From positions 29,162 through 93,161 of the forward strand of contig NZ_CACVCG010000030.1 in the NCBI RefSeq assembly GCF_902729435.1: 64,000 nt of DNA, read 5' to 3'. Shown here piece by piece: positions 9,517-19,780 of this stretch. How positions within the stretch are numbered: the stretch's first letter is position 1; each line of letters opens with the position of its first letter. The DNA is from Magnetospirillum sp. UT-4 (GTDB lineage: Bacteria; Pseudomonadota; Alphaproteobacteria; Rhodospirillales; Magnetospirillaceae). The position numbers and the translations under genes are program-made. The notes beneath the pieces are model-generated. The model saw only the letters and a list, made by a program, of their open reading frames with translations. It had not been told where the DNA came from and did not search any database.

Positions 9517-10809
9517 TCACCCCCTGTCCATCTCCAGCTTCAGGAAATGGGTGGCGCAGGAGATGCAGGGATCGTAGTTGCGGATGGCCTGTTCCGCCCG
9601 CCACTTGATGGTGTCGTCGTCCTTGGCCAGGTTGGCCTCGACCACCTTGACCAGGTCCAGCTCGATGACCTTCTGGTTCTGAGCGGTGGGCGGGATGATG
9701 CGGGCGTCCAGCACCGAGCCGTCCTTGTCCAGCTTGTAGCGGTGATAGCAGATACCGCGCGGCGCCTCGGTGCAGCCGTGGCCCTCGCCGGCCTTGGGCT
9801 CCACCTCGACACAGGCCTTGTCCGGCTCCTCGTAGTCCCGCACCAGCTTCAGCGCGTCCTCGTAGACCTGCACCAGCTCGACGGAGCGGACCACGATGGA
9901 CTTGAACGGGTTGCGCACCACCGGACCCAGGCCGCCGTCCTTGGCCGCCGCTTGCGCGGTGGGCGACAGCTTGTCGTAGTTGAGGTTGTAGCGGGCCAGC
10001 GGCCCGACATGGTGGGGGCTGCCGTCCTTGGCATAGCCGTGCAGGGCATTGGACCACGGCACGTGCTCCTCCTCGACGTGGTCGAGGAAGTCGCGCACCG
10101 GGATGTCGAGCCCCCGCGAGGTGACCAGCCGGCCCTCGTGGATGGCGTATTCATCGGGGTGGCGCAGCGCCATGAAATTGTAGTCCTGCTCCACCTCGGG
10201 GAACTCGAAGCCGCCCACCAGCTTGGCGGTGGCGATGGAGGTCTCGAGGCCCCATTTCAGGCTGTCCTCCAGCGCCCTCAGCTCCTTCCGCTTGGGCGCC
10301 TTGTAGAAGCCGCCGACCTTGAGGCCGACGGGGTGGATGGCGCGGCCGCCGATGACCTCGAGGATCTCGTTGCCGATCTTCTTCAGGCGCAGGGCCTTCT
10401 CGACCAGGGTGCGATCGACGGCGGCCAGTTCCAGCGCGTCGGCCAGGCCCAGGAAGTCGGGAGCGTGCAGCATGTAGACGTGCAGCGCGTGGCTCTCGAT
10501 CCACTCGCCGCAATAGATCAGGCGCCGCAGATCGCGGATCGGCTTGGTCACCTGGATGCCCAGCGCGTCCTCCATGGCCTGCGACGCGCCCATCAGGTAG
10601 GCGATGGGGCAGATGCCGCAGATGCGGGCGGTGATGTCGGGGACCTCGCGGAAGTCGCGGCCGCGCAGGAAGGCCTCGAAGAAGCGCGGCGGCTCGAAGA
10701 TGCCGAAATGCAGCTCCTTGATTTTGCCGTCGCGGACCTTGACGTGCAGCGAGCCCTCGCCCTCGACACGGGCCAGCGCCTCGACCTTGATGGTGCGGGT
10801 CTCAGCCAT
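9517..10809 (-). CDS. hydA: NiFe hydrogenase large (alpha) subunit, group 3b type
   Basis: 430 residues from ATG 10809. The four Ni-binding cysteines are in RICGICP (C64, C67) and DPCISCATH (C415, C418). Nine residues (FLKLEMDRG) follow the final histidine, so an endopeptidase should cut here during maturation; no such gene is in the window. The short C-terminal tail and the cytosolic partner set match NAD(P)-linked group 3b (sulfhydrogenase-type) enzymes. The gene overlaps the small-subunit gene by 8 nt and ends the operon. Confidence 0.9.
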   Translation of the reverse strand: MAETRTIKVEALARVEGEGSLHVKVRDGKIKELHFGIFEPPRFFEAFLRGRDFREVPDITARICGICPIAYLMGASQAMEDALGIQVTKPIRDLRRLIYCGEWIESHALHVYMLHAPDFLGLADALELAAVDRTLVEKALRLKKIGNEILEVIGGRAIHPVGLKVGGFYKAPKRKELRALEDSLKWGLETSIATAKLVGGFEFPEVEQDYNFMALRHPDEYAIHEGRLVTSRGLDIPVRDFLDHVEEEHVPWSNALHGYAKDGSPHHVGPLARYNLNYDKLSPTAQAAAKDGGLGPVVRNPFKSIVVRSVELVQVYEDALKLVRDYEEPDKACVEVEPKAGEGHGCTEAPRGICYHRYKLDKDGSVLDARIIPPTAQNQKVIELDLVKVVEANLAKDDDTIKWRAEQAIRNYDPCISCATHFLKLEMDRG

Positions 10810-11578
10810 GGCTTTCGCTCTCCTTGCGGAACGCCTCGGCATTGGCGTTGAAGCTGCGGAACAGGCGCTGGACGTCGCGCCCCGACTGCCCCAGTTCCTT
10901 GAGATGGGCGGCCAGGGACGCCGTGTTGGGGGTCTCCATCGGCCCGAAGCAGCCGTAGCAGCCGCGATCCTTGGACGGACACAGGGTGCCGCAGCCGGCC
11001 TGGGTCACCGGCCCCAGGCAGGGCGTGCCGGCCGCCACCATGCGGCAGACCACGCCGTTGCGCTTGCACTCTATGCACTGGGAATGGTGCGACACGTTGG
11101 GCTTGCGGCCGTTCAAGGTGGCGTTGAGCAGCTCCAGCAATTGGTGCTTGGAGATGGGGCAGCCGCGCAGCTCGAAATCCACGTGGACGTGGTCGGACAC
11201 CGCCGTCGAGGTGGTCAGGGTGTCGATGTATTCCGGATGCGCGTAGACGCAGCGGATGAATTCCTTGACGTTCTTGAAGTTCCTGAGCGCCTGGATGCCG
11301 CCGGCGGTGGCGCAGGCGCCGATGGTGACCAGCACCTTGGACTGCTTCCTGACCTCGCGGATGGCCTTGATGTCGTGGGGGGTGGTGATCGATCCTTCCA
11401 CCAGCGAGATGTCGTAGGGTCCCTTCTCCACCTTGCGGGTGGCTTCCAGGAAGTAGCTGATGCGCACCTCGTCGGCGATGGCCAGCAGCTCGTCCTCGCA
11501 ATCGATCAGGCTGAGCTGGCAGCCGTCGCAGGACGAGAACTTCCACACCGCCAGCTTTGGCTTTTTCCGTTCGGCCAT
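10802..11578 (-). CDS. hydD: NiFe hydrogenase small (delta) subunit, group 3b type
   Basis: 258 residues from ATG 11578. It begins like a 20-kDa-type electron-transfer subunit with C17 and C20 in SSCDGCQLS, followed by [16 protein letters not shown] and [18 protein letters not shown], which supply ligands for about three Fe-S clusters. There is no Tat signal, so the enzyme is cytosolic. It passes electrons between the NiFe site and the gamma/beta subunits. The start is 2 nt from the gamma-subunit stop. Confidence 0.9.
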   Translation of the reverse strand: MAERKKPKLAVWKFSSCDGCQLSLIDCEDELLAIADEVRISYFLEATRKVEKGPYDISLVEGSITTPHDIKAIREVRKQSKVLVTIGACATAGGIQALRNFKNVKEFIRCVYAHPEYIDTLTTSTAVSDHVHVDFELRGCPISKHQLLELLNATLNGRKPNVSHHSQCIECKRNGVVCRMVAAGTPCLGPVTQAGCGTLCPSKDRGCYGCFGPMETPNTASLAAHLKELGQSGRDVQRLFRSFNANAEAFRKESESHG

Positions 11579-11580
11579 GG

Positions 11581-12423
11581 TCAAAGCTCCCTGACCTGGA
11601 ACATGTCGGCGACGCGGTCATAGCGGAAGACCGGGCCGTCCTTGCAGACGAAGTGGGGACCCCACTGGCAGTGGCCGCACAGGCCGCAGCCGCATTTCAT
11701 GTTGCGCTCCATGGACACCCAGATGGAGGAGCGATCGACGCCCTTCTTCTCCAGCGCCGCCGCCACGAAGCGCATCATCACCTCTGGGCCGCAGACGAAG
11801 GCGGTGGTGTGCAAGGGGTCGAAGCCGCCGCGCCCGACCAGATTGGTGACGACGCCGACATTGCCGCCCCACTTGCCGGTGGCGCGATCCACCGTCACCA
11901 GCACGTCCATGTCGAAGCGGCCGCGCCACTTCTCCACCTCGGCCCGGAACAGGATGTCCTCGGGGGTGCGGGCGCCGTAGAGCACCACCACCTTGCCGAA
12001 ACGCTCGCGATTGGCCATGGCGTGATAGATGGCGGGACGCAAGGGGGCCAGGCCGACGCCGCCGGCGACGAACACGATGTCCTGGCCGTAGGCCGCCTCG
12101 ACCGGCCAAGCGGTGCCGAACGGGCCGCGCACGCCGACCGTGTCGCCCGATTTGAGGGCGTCCATGGCCCGGGTGACCGCGCCCACGGCGCGGGTGGTGT
12201 GGACGACCTTGGTCCGGTCGCCGGGATCGCCCGAAATGGAGATGGGGACTTCGCCGACGCCGAAGACGTAAAGCATGTTGAACTGGCCCGGCTTGAAGAC
12301 GAAGCCGGCCTTCGCGTCCGGCGTCAGCTCCATGGTGAAGGTGTCGGACAGCTCGCGCCGCACCTTGTCGATGCGGAACTGCCTGGGCAGCATGGGGTCC
12401 TTGGGGCTGGCCGTCATGGTCAT
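11581..12423 (-). CDS. hydG: Hydrogenase gamma subunit, FAD/NAD(P)-binding reductase
   Basis: 280 residues from ATG 12423. A ferredoxin-reductase-like FAD domain (residues 1-105, [20 protein letters not shown]) is followed by an NAD(P)-binding domain ([14 protein letters not shown]) and a C-terminal [2Fe-2S] motif [10 protein letters not shown]...VCKDGPVF as in PyrK-type proteins. It links the hydrogenase to the pyridine-nucleotide pool. The ATG overlaps the preceding stop as ATGA, which indicates translational coupling. Confidence 0.9.
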   Translation of the reverse strand: MTMTASPKDPMLPRQFRIDKVRRELSDTFTMELTPDAKAGFVFKPGQFNMLYVFGVGEVPISISGDPGDRTKVVHTTRAVGAVTRAMDALKSGDTVGVRGPFGTAWPVEAAYGQDIVFVAGGVGLAPLRPAIYHAMANRERFGKVVVLYGARTPEDILFRAEVEKWRGRFDMDVLVTVDRATGKWGGNVGVVTNLVGRGGFDPLHTTAFVCGPEVMMRFVAAALEKKGVDRSSIWVSMERNMKCGCGLCGHCQWGPHFVCKDGPVFRYDRVADMFQVREL

Positions 12424-13121
12424 CCCGCCTTCTTCTTGGCCTTGGCCGCCTTCGGCGCCTTGACCGGCTTGGCCGCCTTCGGCGCCTTGACCGGCTTGGC
12501 CTCCTTGGCGACCTTGGTCCTGGCCTTGGCCTTCTCGCCCGTGTCCTTGGCGGCGGCGGCGAGGCGGGCGTCGGGGGCGCGGTTGCGGCCCTTCGAGGTC
12601 TTCACCGCCTTGGCCACCTTGGCCTTCTTCTCGTCCTTGAGCCTGGCCGGCACCGCGCCGGGGCCGTAAAGGTCGAGCATCTGCATGCGGGCGGCCGACA
12701 GGCGGTGCGCCATCATCGGCACGAAGCGGCGCAGCACCTCGTAGCCCAGGGCCGGATCGGCGTCCATCTTGCCGCGCAGGCACTTGGCGTCGAACGACAC
12801 GGCGCGCACCAGGGTCATGGCGCGGGCGTCGAAGGTGGCGCGGTGGGGCGGCACCACCCAGGCCCAGCCGGCGACCTCGCCCTCGCCGATGGTCTCGATG
12901 ATGATCGGGGCCTTGCCGGGGACGTCGATCTCCACCGCCACCGTGCCGGCGCGGATCAGGAAGAACTTGTTGGAGTCCTGACCTTCGCGGAACAGGAACT
13001 GCCCGGCTTCGAAGCGCTCGTTGGCGGCGCAGCCCACCAGCAGGGCACGCAGCTTGGCGTCGATGCCCTGGAAGAAGGGATGCTCGTCGATGATGCGACC
13101 CAGGTTTTCCGGCTGGACCAT
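12420..13121 (-). CDS. Cyclic-nucleotide-binding-domain protein of hydrogenase operon, with Lys/Ala-rich tail
   Basis: 233 residues from ATG 13121. Residues 10-120 form a CRP-type cNMP-binding beta-roll ([20 protein letters not shown], then the phosphate-cassette-like region [19 protein letters not shown] with R94-A95). A helix follows (125-150), but where CRP/FNR proteins have a DNA-binding domain there is a basic tail from about 160 to 233, rich in Lys and Ala and without a helix-turn-helix. The 9-residue unit AKPVKAPKA occurs twice (208-216, 217-225). Such proteins recur in group 3b operons. The role may be ligand sensing or complex assembly; this is inference. Confidence 0.8.
   Translation of the reverse strand: MVQPENLGRIIDEHPFFQGIDAKLRALLVGCAANERFEAGQFLFREGQDSNKFFLIRAGTVAVEIDVPGKAPIIIETIGEGEVAGWAWVVPPHRATFDARAMTLVRAVSFDAKCLRGKMDADPALGYEVLRRFVPMMAHRLSAARMQMLDLYGPGAVPARLKDEKKAKVAKAVKTSKGRNRAPDARLAAAAKDTGEKAKARTKVAKEAKPVKAPKAAKPVKAPKAAKAKKKAG
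12444..12497. repeat. 27-bp perfect tandem duplication inside the cNMP-domain gene
   Basis: Bases 12444-12470 and 12471-12497 are identical and in frame. They encode the repeated AKPVKAPKA unit of the basic tail. This suggests the tail grew by recent slippage or unequal exchange. Confidence 0.85.
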
Positions 13122-13123
13122 GG

Positions 13124-14263
13124 TCACTTCCTCCCCTTCAGAGATTCGTGGATCGCCGCCACTTCCTCGGTGATGTCGATGCCGACGGGGCACCACGCGA
13201 TGCATCGGCCGCAGCCGACGCAGCCGGCGGTGCCGAACTGATCGAACCAGGTGGACAGCTTGTGGGTGATCCATTGGCGGTAGCGCGATCGCGCCTCGGA
13301 GCGGATCGGCCCGCCATGGATGTACGAGAACTCCACCGAGAAGCACGAATCCCACATCCGCCAGCGTTCGGCGTTGTCGCCCTTGAGATCGGTGACGTCC
13401 TCGACGGTGGTGCAGAAGCAGGTCGGGCAGACCATGGTGCAGTTGCCGCAGGTCATGCAGCGGGCCGCCACCTGGTCCCAGCGCGGATGCTCGGAAAACT
13501 CCTTCAGCCGCGCCGAGGTGGCGGTCTCCATCTTGCGGCCCATCTTCTTGGCCGCCTTGGCGACACGGTCGGCGGCGGCCTTGAGGTCGCCGTCGGCGGC
13601 CTTGGCCGCCTTCAGCTTGCCCAGCATCTTCTCGCCCCGCGCGGTGCCGGCGGTGGCGATGAAGCGGGGGCCGTCCTTGCCGGCCAGTTCCACCAGCTTG
13701 ACGTCGTAGCCCGCCTTCACCGCCGGGCCGGTGCCCATGGAGGCGCAGAAGCACAGATCGCCGGCCTCGCCGCATTCCACCGCCACCACGAAGGCGTCCT
13801 TCAGGCGGCCCTGGTAGCCGGGATCGGCGTAGTCCTTGTCGCCGAAGACCTTGGCCTGCACCGCCATGGCCGCCAGCTCGCAGGCGCGCACGCCGATGAA
13901 GGCGAAGGGCGGCGGCGCCGGGTCGGGCGGCAGCACCTCGAAGCCGGTGGCGCTGCGGCGGGCGGCGAACAGCTTCTGGCGCGGCGGAAAGAGGTGGCGC
14001 TTCCAGCCCTGGGGCGAGACGGTATAGCCGAACACGGCGCTATCGCCCCGCTTGCGCAGCCGGTAGCGCCCACCCGCCTGTTCGTCGCCGATGCCGGCGG
14101 GAAGGTCCCGAACGTCGTCGATGTCGTCGTAAACCACGGCATCGTCCGCCACGCGGGGACCGATGACGCGATAACCCTTGGATTTCAGCGCGGTGACGAG
14201 GGCGGCGAGGCCGTCCAGGTCGAATACCGTCGCGGCGCTGGCGGGCGTGTCCACCCCTGGCAT
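13124..14263 (-). CDS. hydB: Hydrogenase beta subunit, 4Fe-4S dicluster protein
   Basis: 379 residues from ATG 14263, chosen over the ATG at 14278 because GGGGGAG lies 6 nt upstream. Two ferredoxin motifs are visible: [12 protein letters not shown] near residue 268 and [12 protein letters not shown] near 349. An extra Cys-rich stretch ([13 protein letters not shown]) lies near 175. A Lys/Ala-rich segment (about 210-245) is inserted in the middle. It belongs to the sulfhydrogenase beta / AsrA-like family that carries electrons between gamma and delta. It is the first gene of the operon, 2 nt from the cNMP gene. Confidence 0.88.
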   Translation of the reverse strand: MPGVDTPASAATVFDLDGLAALVTALKSKGYRVIGPRVADDAVVYDDIDDVRDLPAGIGDEQAGGRYRLRKRGDSAVFGYTVSPQGWKRHLFPPRQKLFAARRSATGFEVLPPDPAPPPFAFIGVRACELAAMAVQAKVFGDKDYADPGYQGRLKDAFVVAVECGEAGDLCFCASMGTGPAVKAGYDVKLVELAGKDGPRFIATAGTARGEKMLGKLKAAKAADGDLKAAADRVAKAAKKMGRKMETATSARLKEFSEHPRWDQVAARCMTCGNCTMVCPTCFCTTVEDVTDLKGDNAERWRMWDSCFSVEFSYIHGGPIRSEARSRYRQWITHKLSTWFDQFGTAGCVGCGRCIAWCPVGIDITEEVAAIHESLKGRK

Positions 14264-14369
14264 GCGAAACTCCCCCATAGGGTAAGCGTTCCCCGATGCT
14301 ACACCCGGATGGCCTTATCGCCAACCCACGCCGAATGGCCGGGGCCGTGAATAATCCATGACTTCTGCA

Positions 14370-15005
14370 TCAAGGGCGCAGGCCCCTCGGCATCCGCCGC
14401 GGCAGGCCTTCCAGCCACGATTGCGCCTGCTTGCGGGCGCGGGTGACGCGGCCGACATCGGCCAGGCGGCGGCGCAGGAAGGCCCAGGTGTCGGCGCTGT
14501 CCTCGGACGGGTCGTCCAGCCAGTAGAGCAGCGTCGCCGAGCACACCGCCGCCAGGGTGGCGCGGCGGGTGTACCAGGAAAAATCGTGGGAGCGGTCGCC
14601 GGCCAGCCGCCACACCACATCGGCGGTGCGCCAGGTGATGCGGGCGGCGCCCGCCGCGTTGCCGGGCAGCGCCAGCAGCGCCATGGCGCGGCGGATCGCC
14701 TCGCGGTGCGGCGCCCACCGCTCGAAGCGCAGCTTCAGCAGGGTGAAGACGCGGTCGGGCACCCGCATGGAGTCCAGGTCGAGGCCGGCGGCCTCCTCGG
14801 CCATCAGGCGGTCGGCAAGATCGACCAGGTGGTCCACCGCCGCCGCCGGGCCGCCCAGGAAGGCCCGTTCGGCCATGGTCGGGTCGAGGCCCTCGTCGCG
14901 CGCCGCCGCCGCCAGGCTGCGCGCCGACCAGCCGTCGAACACCGCATGCGGCAGCGCCGCCAGCACCAGACGATCGCGGACGGACTGGAAGGGTGCGGCG
15001 GTCAT
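14370..15005 (-). CDS. COQ9-family ubiquinone biosynthesis protein
   Basis: 211 residues from ATG 15005. An N-terminal TetR-like helical region (ALPHAVFDGWSARSLAAAARDEG) is followed by the COQ9 domain with RMALLALPGN-like and YWLDDPSEDSADTWAFLRRR blocks. COQ9 proteins bind isoprenoid lipids and assist COQ7-type hydroxylation. The start overlaps the def stop as ATGA, so the two are coupled. COQ9 homologues are characteristic of alphaproteobacteria and mitochondria. Confidence 0.85.
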   Translation of the reverse strand: MTAAPFQSVRDRLVLAALPHAVFDGWSARSLAAAARDEGLDPTMAERAFLGGPAAAVDHLVDLADRLMAEEAAGLDLDSMRVPDRVFTLLKLRFERWAPHREAIRRAMALLALPGNAAGAARITWRTADVVWRLAGDRSHDFSWYTRRATLAAVCSATLLYWLDDPSEDSADTWAFLRRRLADVGRVTRARKQAQSWLEGLPRRMPRGLRP

Positions 15006-15541
15006 CGGCTCTGCTCCATGGTTCGCTTCACCTCCTCGACGAAGCCGAAGGTGGCCAGGTCGGGCATGCGGGCGGGATAGAGCACGCCGTCCAGGTGATC
15101 GCATTCGTGCTGCGCCACCCGGGCGTGGAATCCCTCGGCTTCCCTCTCCACCACCGCGCCGTCCAGCCCGAAGCCCCGGTAGCGGACGCGGTGGAAGCGC
15201 GGCACCGCCCCGGTCAGCCCCGGAATGGACAGGCAGCCTTCGTACCCCAGACGGAGTTCGCCGTCGAGGGGCTCCACCACCGGGTTGACCAGCACGGTGA
15301 GCGGCACCTCGCCCGCCCCGTCCTGCTTTGGCGCGTCGCGCCCCGGCGGCACCCGGAACACCACCACCCTGAGCGGCACATGCACCTGCGGCGCCGCCAG
15401 CCCGGCGCCGCCGGCATCCTCCAGGGTCTCGATCATGTCGGCGACCAGACGGCGGATGTCCGGGGCGGTGGGGTCGGCCACCGGCTCGGCCGGGCGGGCC
15501 AGCACCGGGTGCCCCATGCGGGCAATCTTCAGGATCGGCAT
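15002..15541 (-). CDS. def: Peptide deformylase
   Basis: 179 residues from ATG 15541. All three motifs are present: GAGLAAPQ, EGCLS and QHECDHLDG, which supply the Cys and two His metal ligands and the catalytic Glu. It removes the N-formyl group from new proteins. It overlaps the COQ9 gene by 4 nt. It is not next to fmt in this window and may be an accessory deformylase; the sequence otherwise looks fully functional. Confidence 0.92.
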   Translation of the reverse strand: MPILKIARMGHPVLARPAEPVADPTAPDIRRLVADMIETLEDAGGAGLAAPQVHVPLRVVVFRVPPGRDAPKQDGAGEVPLTVLVNPVVEPLDGELRLGYEGCLSIPGLTGAVPRFHRVRYRGFGLDGAVVEREAEGFHARVAQHECDHLDGVLYPARMPDLATFGFVEEVKRTMEQSR

Positions 15542-15692
15542 GGCTTCAAAATCGCCCTGGCTTCGGAATCGGCATAGGATGTTCACGCCCTCTTCACAAG
15601 CCCGGTGGGCTGTGATATGTACCCGTCCTCCCGGACGGCAGACGCTGCCGTGCGTCGGGACGGTTTTCAGCGTAGAGGAGCGGTGACGAAAC

Positions 15693-15896
15693 GTGCAAGT
15701 TCTCGTTCGTGACAACAACGTCGATCAGGCCCTTAAGGCGCTCAAGAAGAAGATGCAGCGCGAGGGCGTTTTCCGCGAGATGAAGCTGCGCCGCAACTAC
15801 GAGAAGCCCTCGGAGCGCCGCGCCCGCGAAAAGGCCGAGGCGGTTCGCCGGGCCCGCAAGCTCGAGCGCAAGCGCCTGGAACGCGAAGGCTTCTAG
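15693..15896 (+). CDS. rpsU: Ribosomal protein bS21
   Basis: 67 residues, starting at a GTG (15693) after [26 protein letters not shown] is the classical bS21 N terminus, and the tail is strongly basic (Arg/Lys). It is a small-subunit protein near the anti-Shine-Dalgarno region. It is a single gene, divergent from def; both share 150 bp of upstream DNA. Confidence 0.95.
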   Translation: MQVLVRDNNVDQALKALKKKMQREGVFREMKLRRNYEKPSERRAREKAEAVRRARKLERKRLEREGF

Positions 15897-16187
15897 CCGG
15901 GCCAAGGGGCGCGGGGGCCAAGCCTCCTCTACCCCTTCGCGCCCGGTTCCGCCGGCCCTTCCGGGCCGTGACAGCTGACCAAAGTCAAATATCCGAGAGC
16001 GCCGCGATGGCACAGTCGCGGCGCTCTTGGCGTTTGCCGGCCGTCTGGCTCGGGAAACTCCCCCTGTCCCCCGTCCCCCCCGAACAAGGACGGCCGGCGG
16101 CGCCAAGGGTGTTCCTGGCGCGGGAACTCGCGCGCGCCCGCCGGTGTTCGGAGAGCGGAACCCACCCTTCCCCACGGAGGACCGGAG

Positions 16188-16394
16188 ATGCCGCTCGCCC
16201 GCCAATCCATGCCGCATGACGCCGCCCAGACCCTGGCCGGCATCGACTTCCCCGCCGACAGAAGCAAGATCGTCGAATACGCCCGTTCCAAGAACGCCTC
16301 GGACGACATCATCAAGGCCCTGGACGGCATGCCCGACGACCAGTACACCAGCATGGCCGACGTGTTCAAAGGCCTGGGCCAGTCGGACAGCTGA
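16188..16394 (+). CDS. DUF2795-type small protein
   Basis: 68 residues from ATG 16188 with a good GGAGGACCGGAG site. The sequence ID(F)PADRSKIVEYARSKNAS ... DDQYTSMADVF resembles the DUF2795 family, small helical proteins of unknown role often seen near stress genes. The 291 bp between rpsU and this gene show no other clear coding region. Confidence 0.65.
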   Translation: MPLARQSMPHDAAQTLAGIDFPADRSKIVEYARSKNASDDIIKALDGMPDDQYTSMADVFKGLGQSDS

Positions 16395-16399
16395 ATCCC

Positions 16400-16440
16400 A
16401 AAAAAAAAAGCGCCGCACCCCCAACCGGGGATGCGGCGCC
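16400..16440 (-). terminator. Intrinsic terminator of the pnt operon
   Basis: Read on the minus strand, a GC-rich hairpin (GCGCCGCATCCCC / GGGGGTGCGGCGC, one bulge) is followed by ten T residues. It lies 18 nt after the pntB stop and also separates it from the convergent DUF2795-type gene. Confidence 0.88.
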
Positions 16441-16457
16441 GTCGCCGGTGAGGGGGA

Positions 16458-17855
16458 TCAGCCCAGGGCCTGGACGATTTCCTCGGTCATCTTCTTGGCG
16501 TCGCCGAACAGCATCATGGTGTTCGGGCGGAAGAACAGCTCGTTGTCGACGCCGGCATAGCCGGACGCCATCGAGCGCTTGATGAACAGCACCGTCTTGG
16601 CCTTCTCGACGTCCAGGATCGGCATGCCGTAGATGGCCGAGGTGGGGTCGGTCTTGGCCGCCGGGTTGGTGACGTCGTTGGCGCCGATCACATAGGCCAC
16701 GTCGGCGGTGCCGAATTCGTGGTTGATTTCCTCCAGCTCGAACACCTCGTCATAGGGGACGTTGGCCTCGGCCAGCAGCACGTTCATGTGCCCGGGCATG
16801 CGCCCCGCCACCGGGTGGATGGCGTAGCGCACGTCGACGCCTTCCTTCTTCAGCATGTCGGCCATCTCGCGCACCGCGTGCTGGGCCTGCGCCACCGCCA
16901 TGCCGTAGCCGGGCACGATGATGATCTTCGAGGCGTTCTTCATGATGAACGCGGCGTCGTCGGCCGAGCCGGCCTTGACTGCCTTGTCGCCGCCGGCCGC
17001 ACCGGCCGCCGGCCCCGCCACCTCGCCGCCGAAGCCGCCCAGGATGACGTTGAAGATCGAGCGGTTCATGCCCTTGCACATGATGTAGGACAGGATCGCG
17101 CCCGAGCTGCCCACCAGGGCGCCGACGATGATCAGCAGCGGGTTGCCCAGGGTGAAGCCGATGCCCGCCGCCGCCCAGCCCGAATACGAGTTGAGCATGG
17201 ACACCACCACCGGCATGTCGGCGCCGCCGATGGGCAGGATCAGCAGGAACCCGAGGGCCAGGGCGATCAGGGTGATCAGCACGAACATCGCGATCGAGCC
17301 GCCCGACATGGCGAACAGCACGATCAGCAGCACCATGGCGATGCCCAGCGCCGCGTTCAGCGGGTGCTGCATGGGGAACACCAGCGGCTTGCCCGAGACC
17401 AGGCCCTGCAGCTTGGCGAAGGCCACCAGCGAGCCGGTGAAGGTGACGGCGCCGATGGCGACGCCCAGGCTCATCTCGATCAGCGAGGCGGCCATGATGC
17501 CGCCGTCGGCGCCGACGATGCCGTAGGCCTCGGGGGCCGACAGCGCCGCGCCGGCGACGAACACCGCCGCCAGGCCGACCAGCGAGTGGAACGCCGCCAC
17601 CAGCTGCGGCAGCGCCGTCATCTGGATCTTCCTGGCCACCACCGTGCCGATGGCGCCGCCGATCAGCAGGCCCAGCGGAATCAGGATGTACGAGGCGTCG
17701 GGGGTGAGCACGGTGGTGACGATGGCGATGGCCATGCCGGCCATGCCCCAACGGTTGCCGCCGCGCGAGGTTTCCGGGCTCGACAGCCCGCGGAGCGCCA
17801 TGATCATGCACACCGCGGCGACGAGATAGGCGAATTGCGTCAGACTTCCAGCCAT
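16458..17855 (-). CDS. pntB: PntB, NAD(P) transhydrogenase beta subunit
   Basis: 465 residues from ATG 17855. Multiple membrane helices (domain II) cover residues 1-265, followed by the NADP(H)-binding domain III with IIVPGYGMAVAQAQHAVREM near 310 and NHEFGTADVAYVIGANDVTNPAA near 390. It couples proton entry to NADPH formation from NADH. It is the last gene of a three-gene operon, 10 nt after pntAB. Confidence 0.96.
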   Translation of the reverse strand: MAGSLTQFAYLVAAVCMIMALRGLSSPETSRGGNRWGMAGMAIAIVTTVLTPDASYILIPLGLLIGGAIGTVVARKIQMTALPQLVAAFHSLVGLAAVFVAGAALSAPEAYGIVGADGGIMAASLIEMSLGVAIGAVTFTGSLVAFAKLQGLVSGKPLVFPMQHPLNAALGIAMVLLIVLFAMSGGSIAMFVLITLIALALGFLLILPIGGADMPVVVSMLNSYSGWAAAGIGFTLGNPLLIIVGALVGSSGAILSYIMCKGMNRSIFNVILGGFGGEVAGPAAGAAGGDKAVKAGSADDAAFIMKNASKIIIVPGYGMAVAQAQHAVREMADMLKKEGVDVRYAIHPVAGRMPGHMNVLLAEANVPYDEVFELEEINHEFGTADVAYVIGANDVTNPAAKTDPTSAIYGMPILDVEKAKTVLFIKRSMASGYAGVDNELFFRPNTMMLFGDAKKMTEEIVQALG

Positions 17856-17865
17856 GTCCGCCCCC

Positions 17866-18273
17866 TTACTTCTGCTTTTTCTTGAACATGGACAGCATCC
17901 GCTCGGTGACGATGAAGCCGCCGAAGATGTTGACGGAGGCCAGGATCACCGCCAGGAACCCCAGCACCTTGGACGCCATGGTGTCGGTCGAGGTGGCGAT
18001 GAGGGCGCCGACGATGATCACCGACGATACCGCATTGGTCACCGCCATCAGCGGCGAATGCAGCGCCGGAGTGACCCGCCACACCACGTAGTAGCCGACG
18101 AAGCAGGCCAGCACGAACACGGTGAACAGCGACATGAAGCTCATGTGGCCGGCGTCGCCGGTCTGCACCGCCAGCTGGGTGGCCTGCTGCGCCAGCAGGG
18201 CGGCCTTGGCCGCCAGGGCCTGGGCGTCGGTGGCGAGCCCTGCGGCGCCTTCGACGAGTTCCTTGGGATCCAT
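17866..18273 (-). CDS. pntAB: PntAB, transhydrogenase alpha subunit part 2 (membrane part)
   Basis: 135 residues from ATG 18273. After a helical N terminus of 45 residues there are three or four membrane helices ([55 protein letters not shown]). This is the membrane piece that is fused to the NAD-binding domain in E. coli PntA but separate in alphaproteobacteria. It is 13 nt downstream of pntAA. Confidence 0.95.
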   Translation of the reverse strand: MDPKELVEGAAGLATDAQALAAKAALLAQQATQLAVQTGDAGHMSFMSLFTVFVLACFVGYYVVWRVTPALHSPLMAVTNAVSSVIIVGALIATSTDTMASKVLGFLAVILASVNIFGGFIVTERMLSMFKKKQK

Positions 18274-18286
18274 TTCCGATTCCTCC

Positions 18287-19414
<1,128 letters not shown>

Positions 19415-19780
19415 TATCCTTGTTCCCCTGCTCGAAAGACGGACTGCCTAGGAATTGGACAGGATGCACGGACCACGCCGTGGCGAAATCGGCATCAAGA
19501 AATATAACATCAGGAAATTGCACCGTCCCGTCATTTTTGTTGCGCTGCCGCGATAACCTGAAGCCGATTGTGCGGCGCACCATATCCGTCCGAGGTACAC
19601 CACATCCCGCCGGGAAGCGAGCGCATCGTGCGCACTATGCCCAACGAGTGGCTACCCTGGGTATGCCAAAACCACCCCTCCGGGTGGTGCTCGCATTAAC
19701 CAATCCATAACCATCCCGCCATCCGGCGGTAACGCCCGGCGACTAAAGTAAGCCTCCCTACAGCTGATTGCGGGTGCCCC
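19415..19780. other. Divergent intergenic region, pntAA / histidine kinase
   Basis: 366 bp that should hold promoters for both genes. I see no convincing -35/-10 pair. It contains a perfect 7-bp hairpin, ACCACCC-CTCC-GGGTGGT, at 19671-19688, followed on the minus strand by TTTT, and an AT-rich patch near 19500-19510. Confidence 0.5.

Noticed and set aside
15897..15960. Rho-independent terminator after rpsU
   Set aside because: The possible stem is imperfect and lacks a T-tract.
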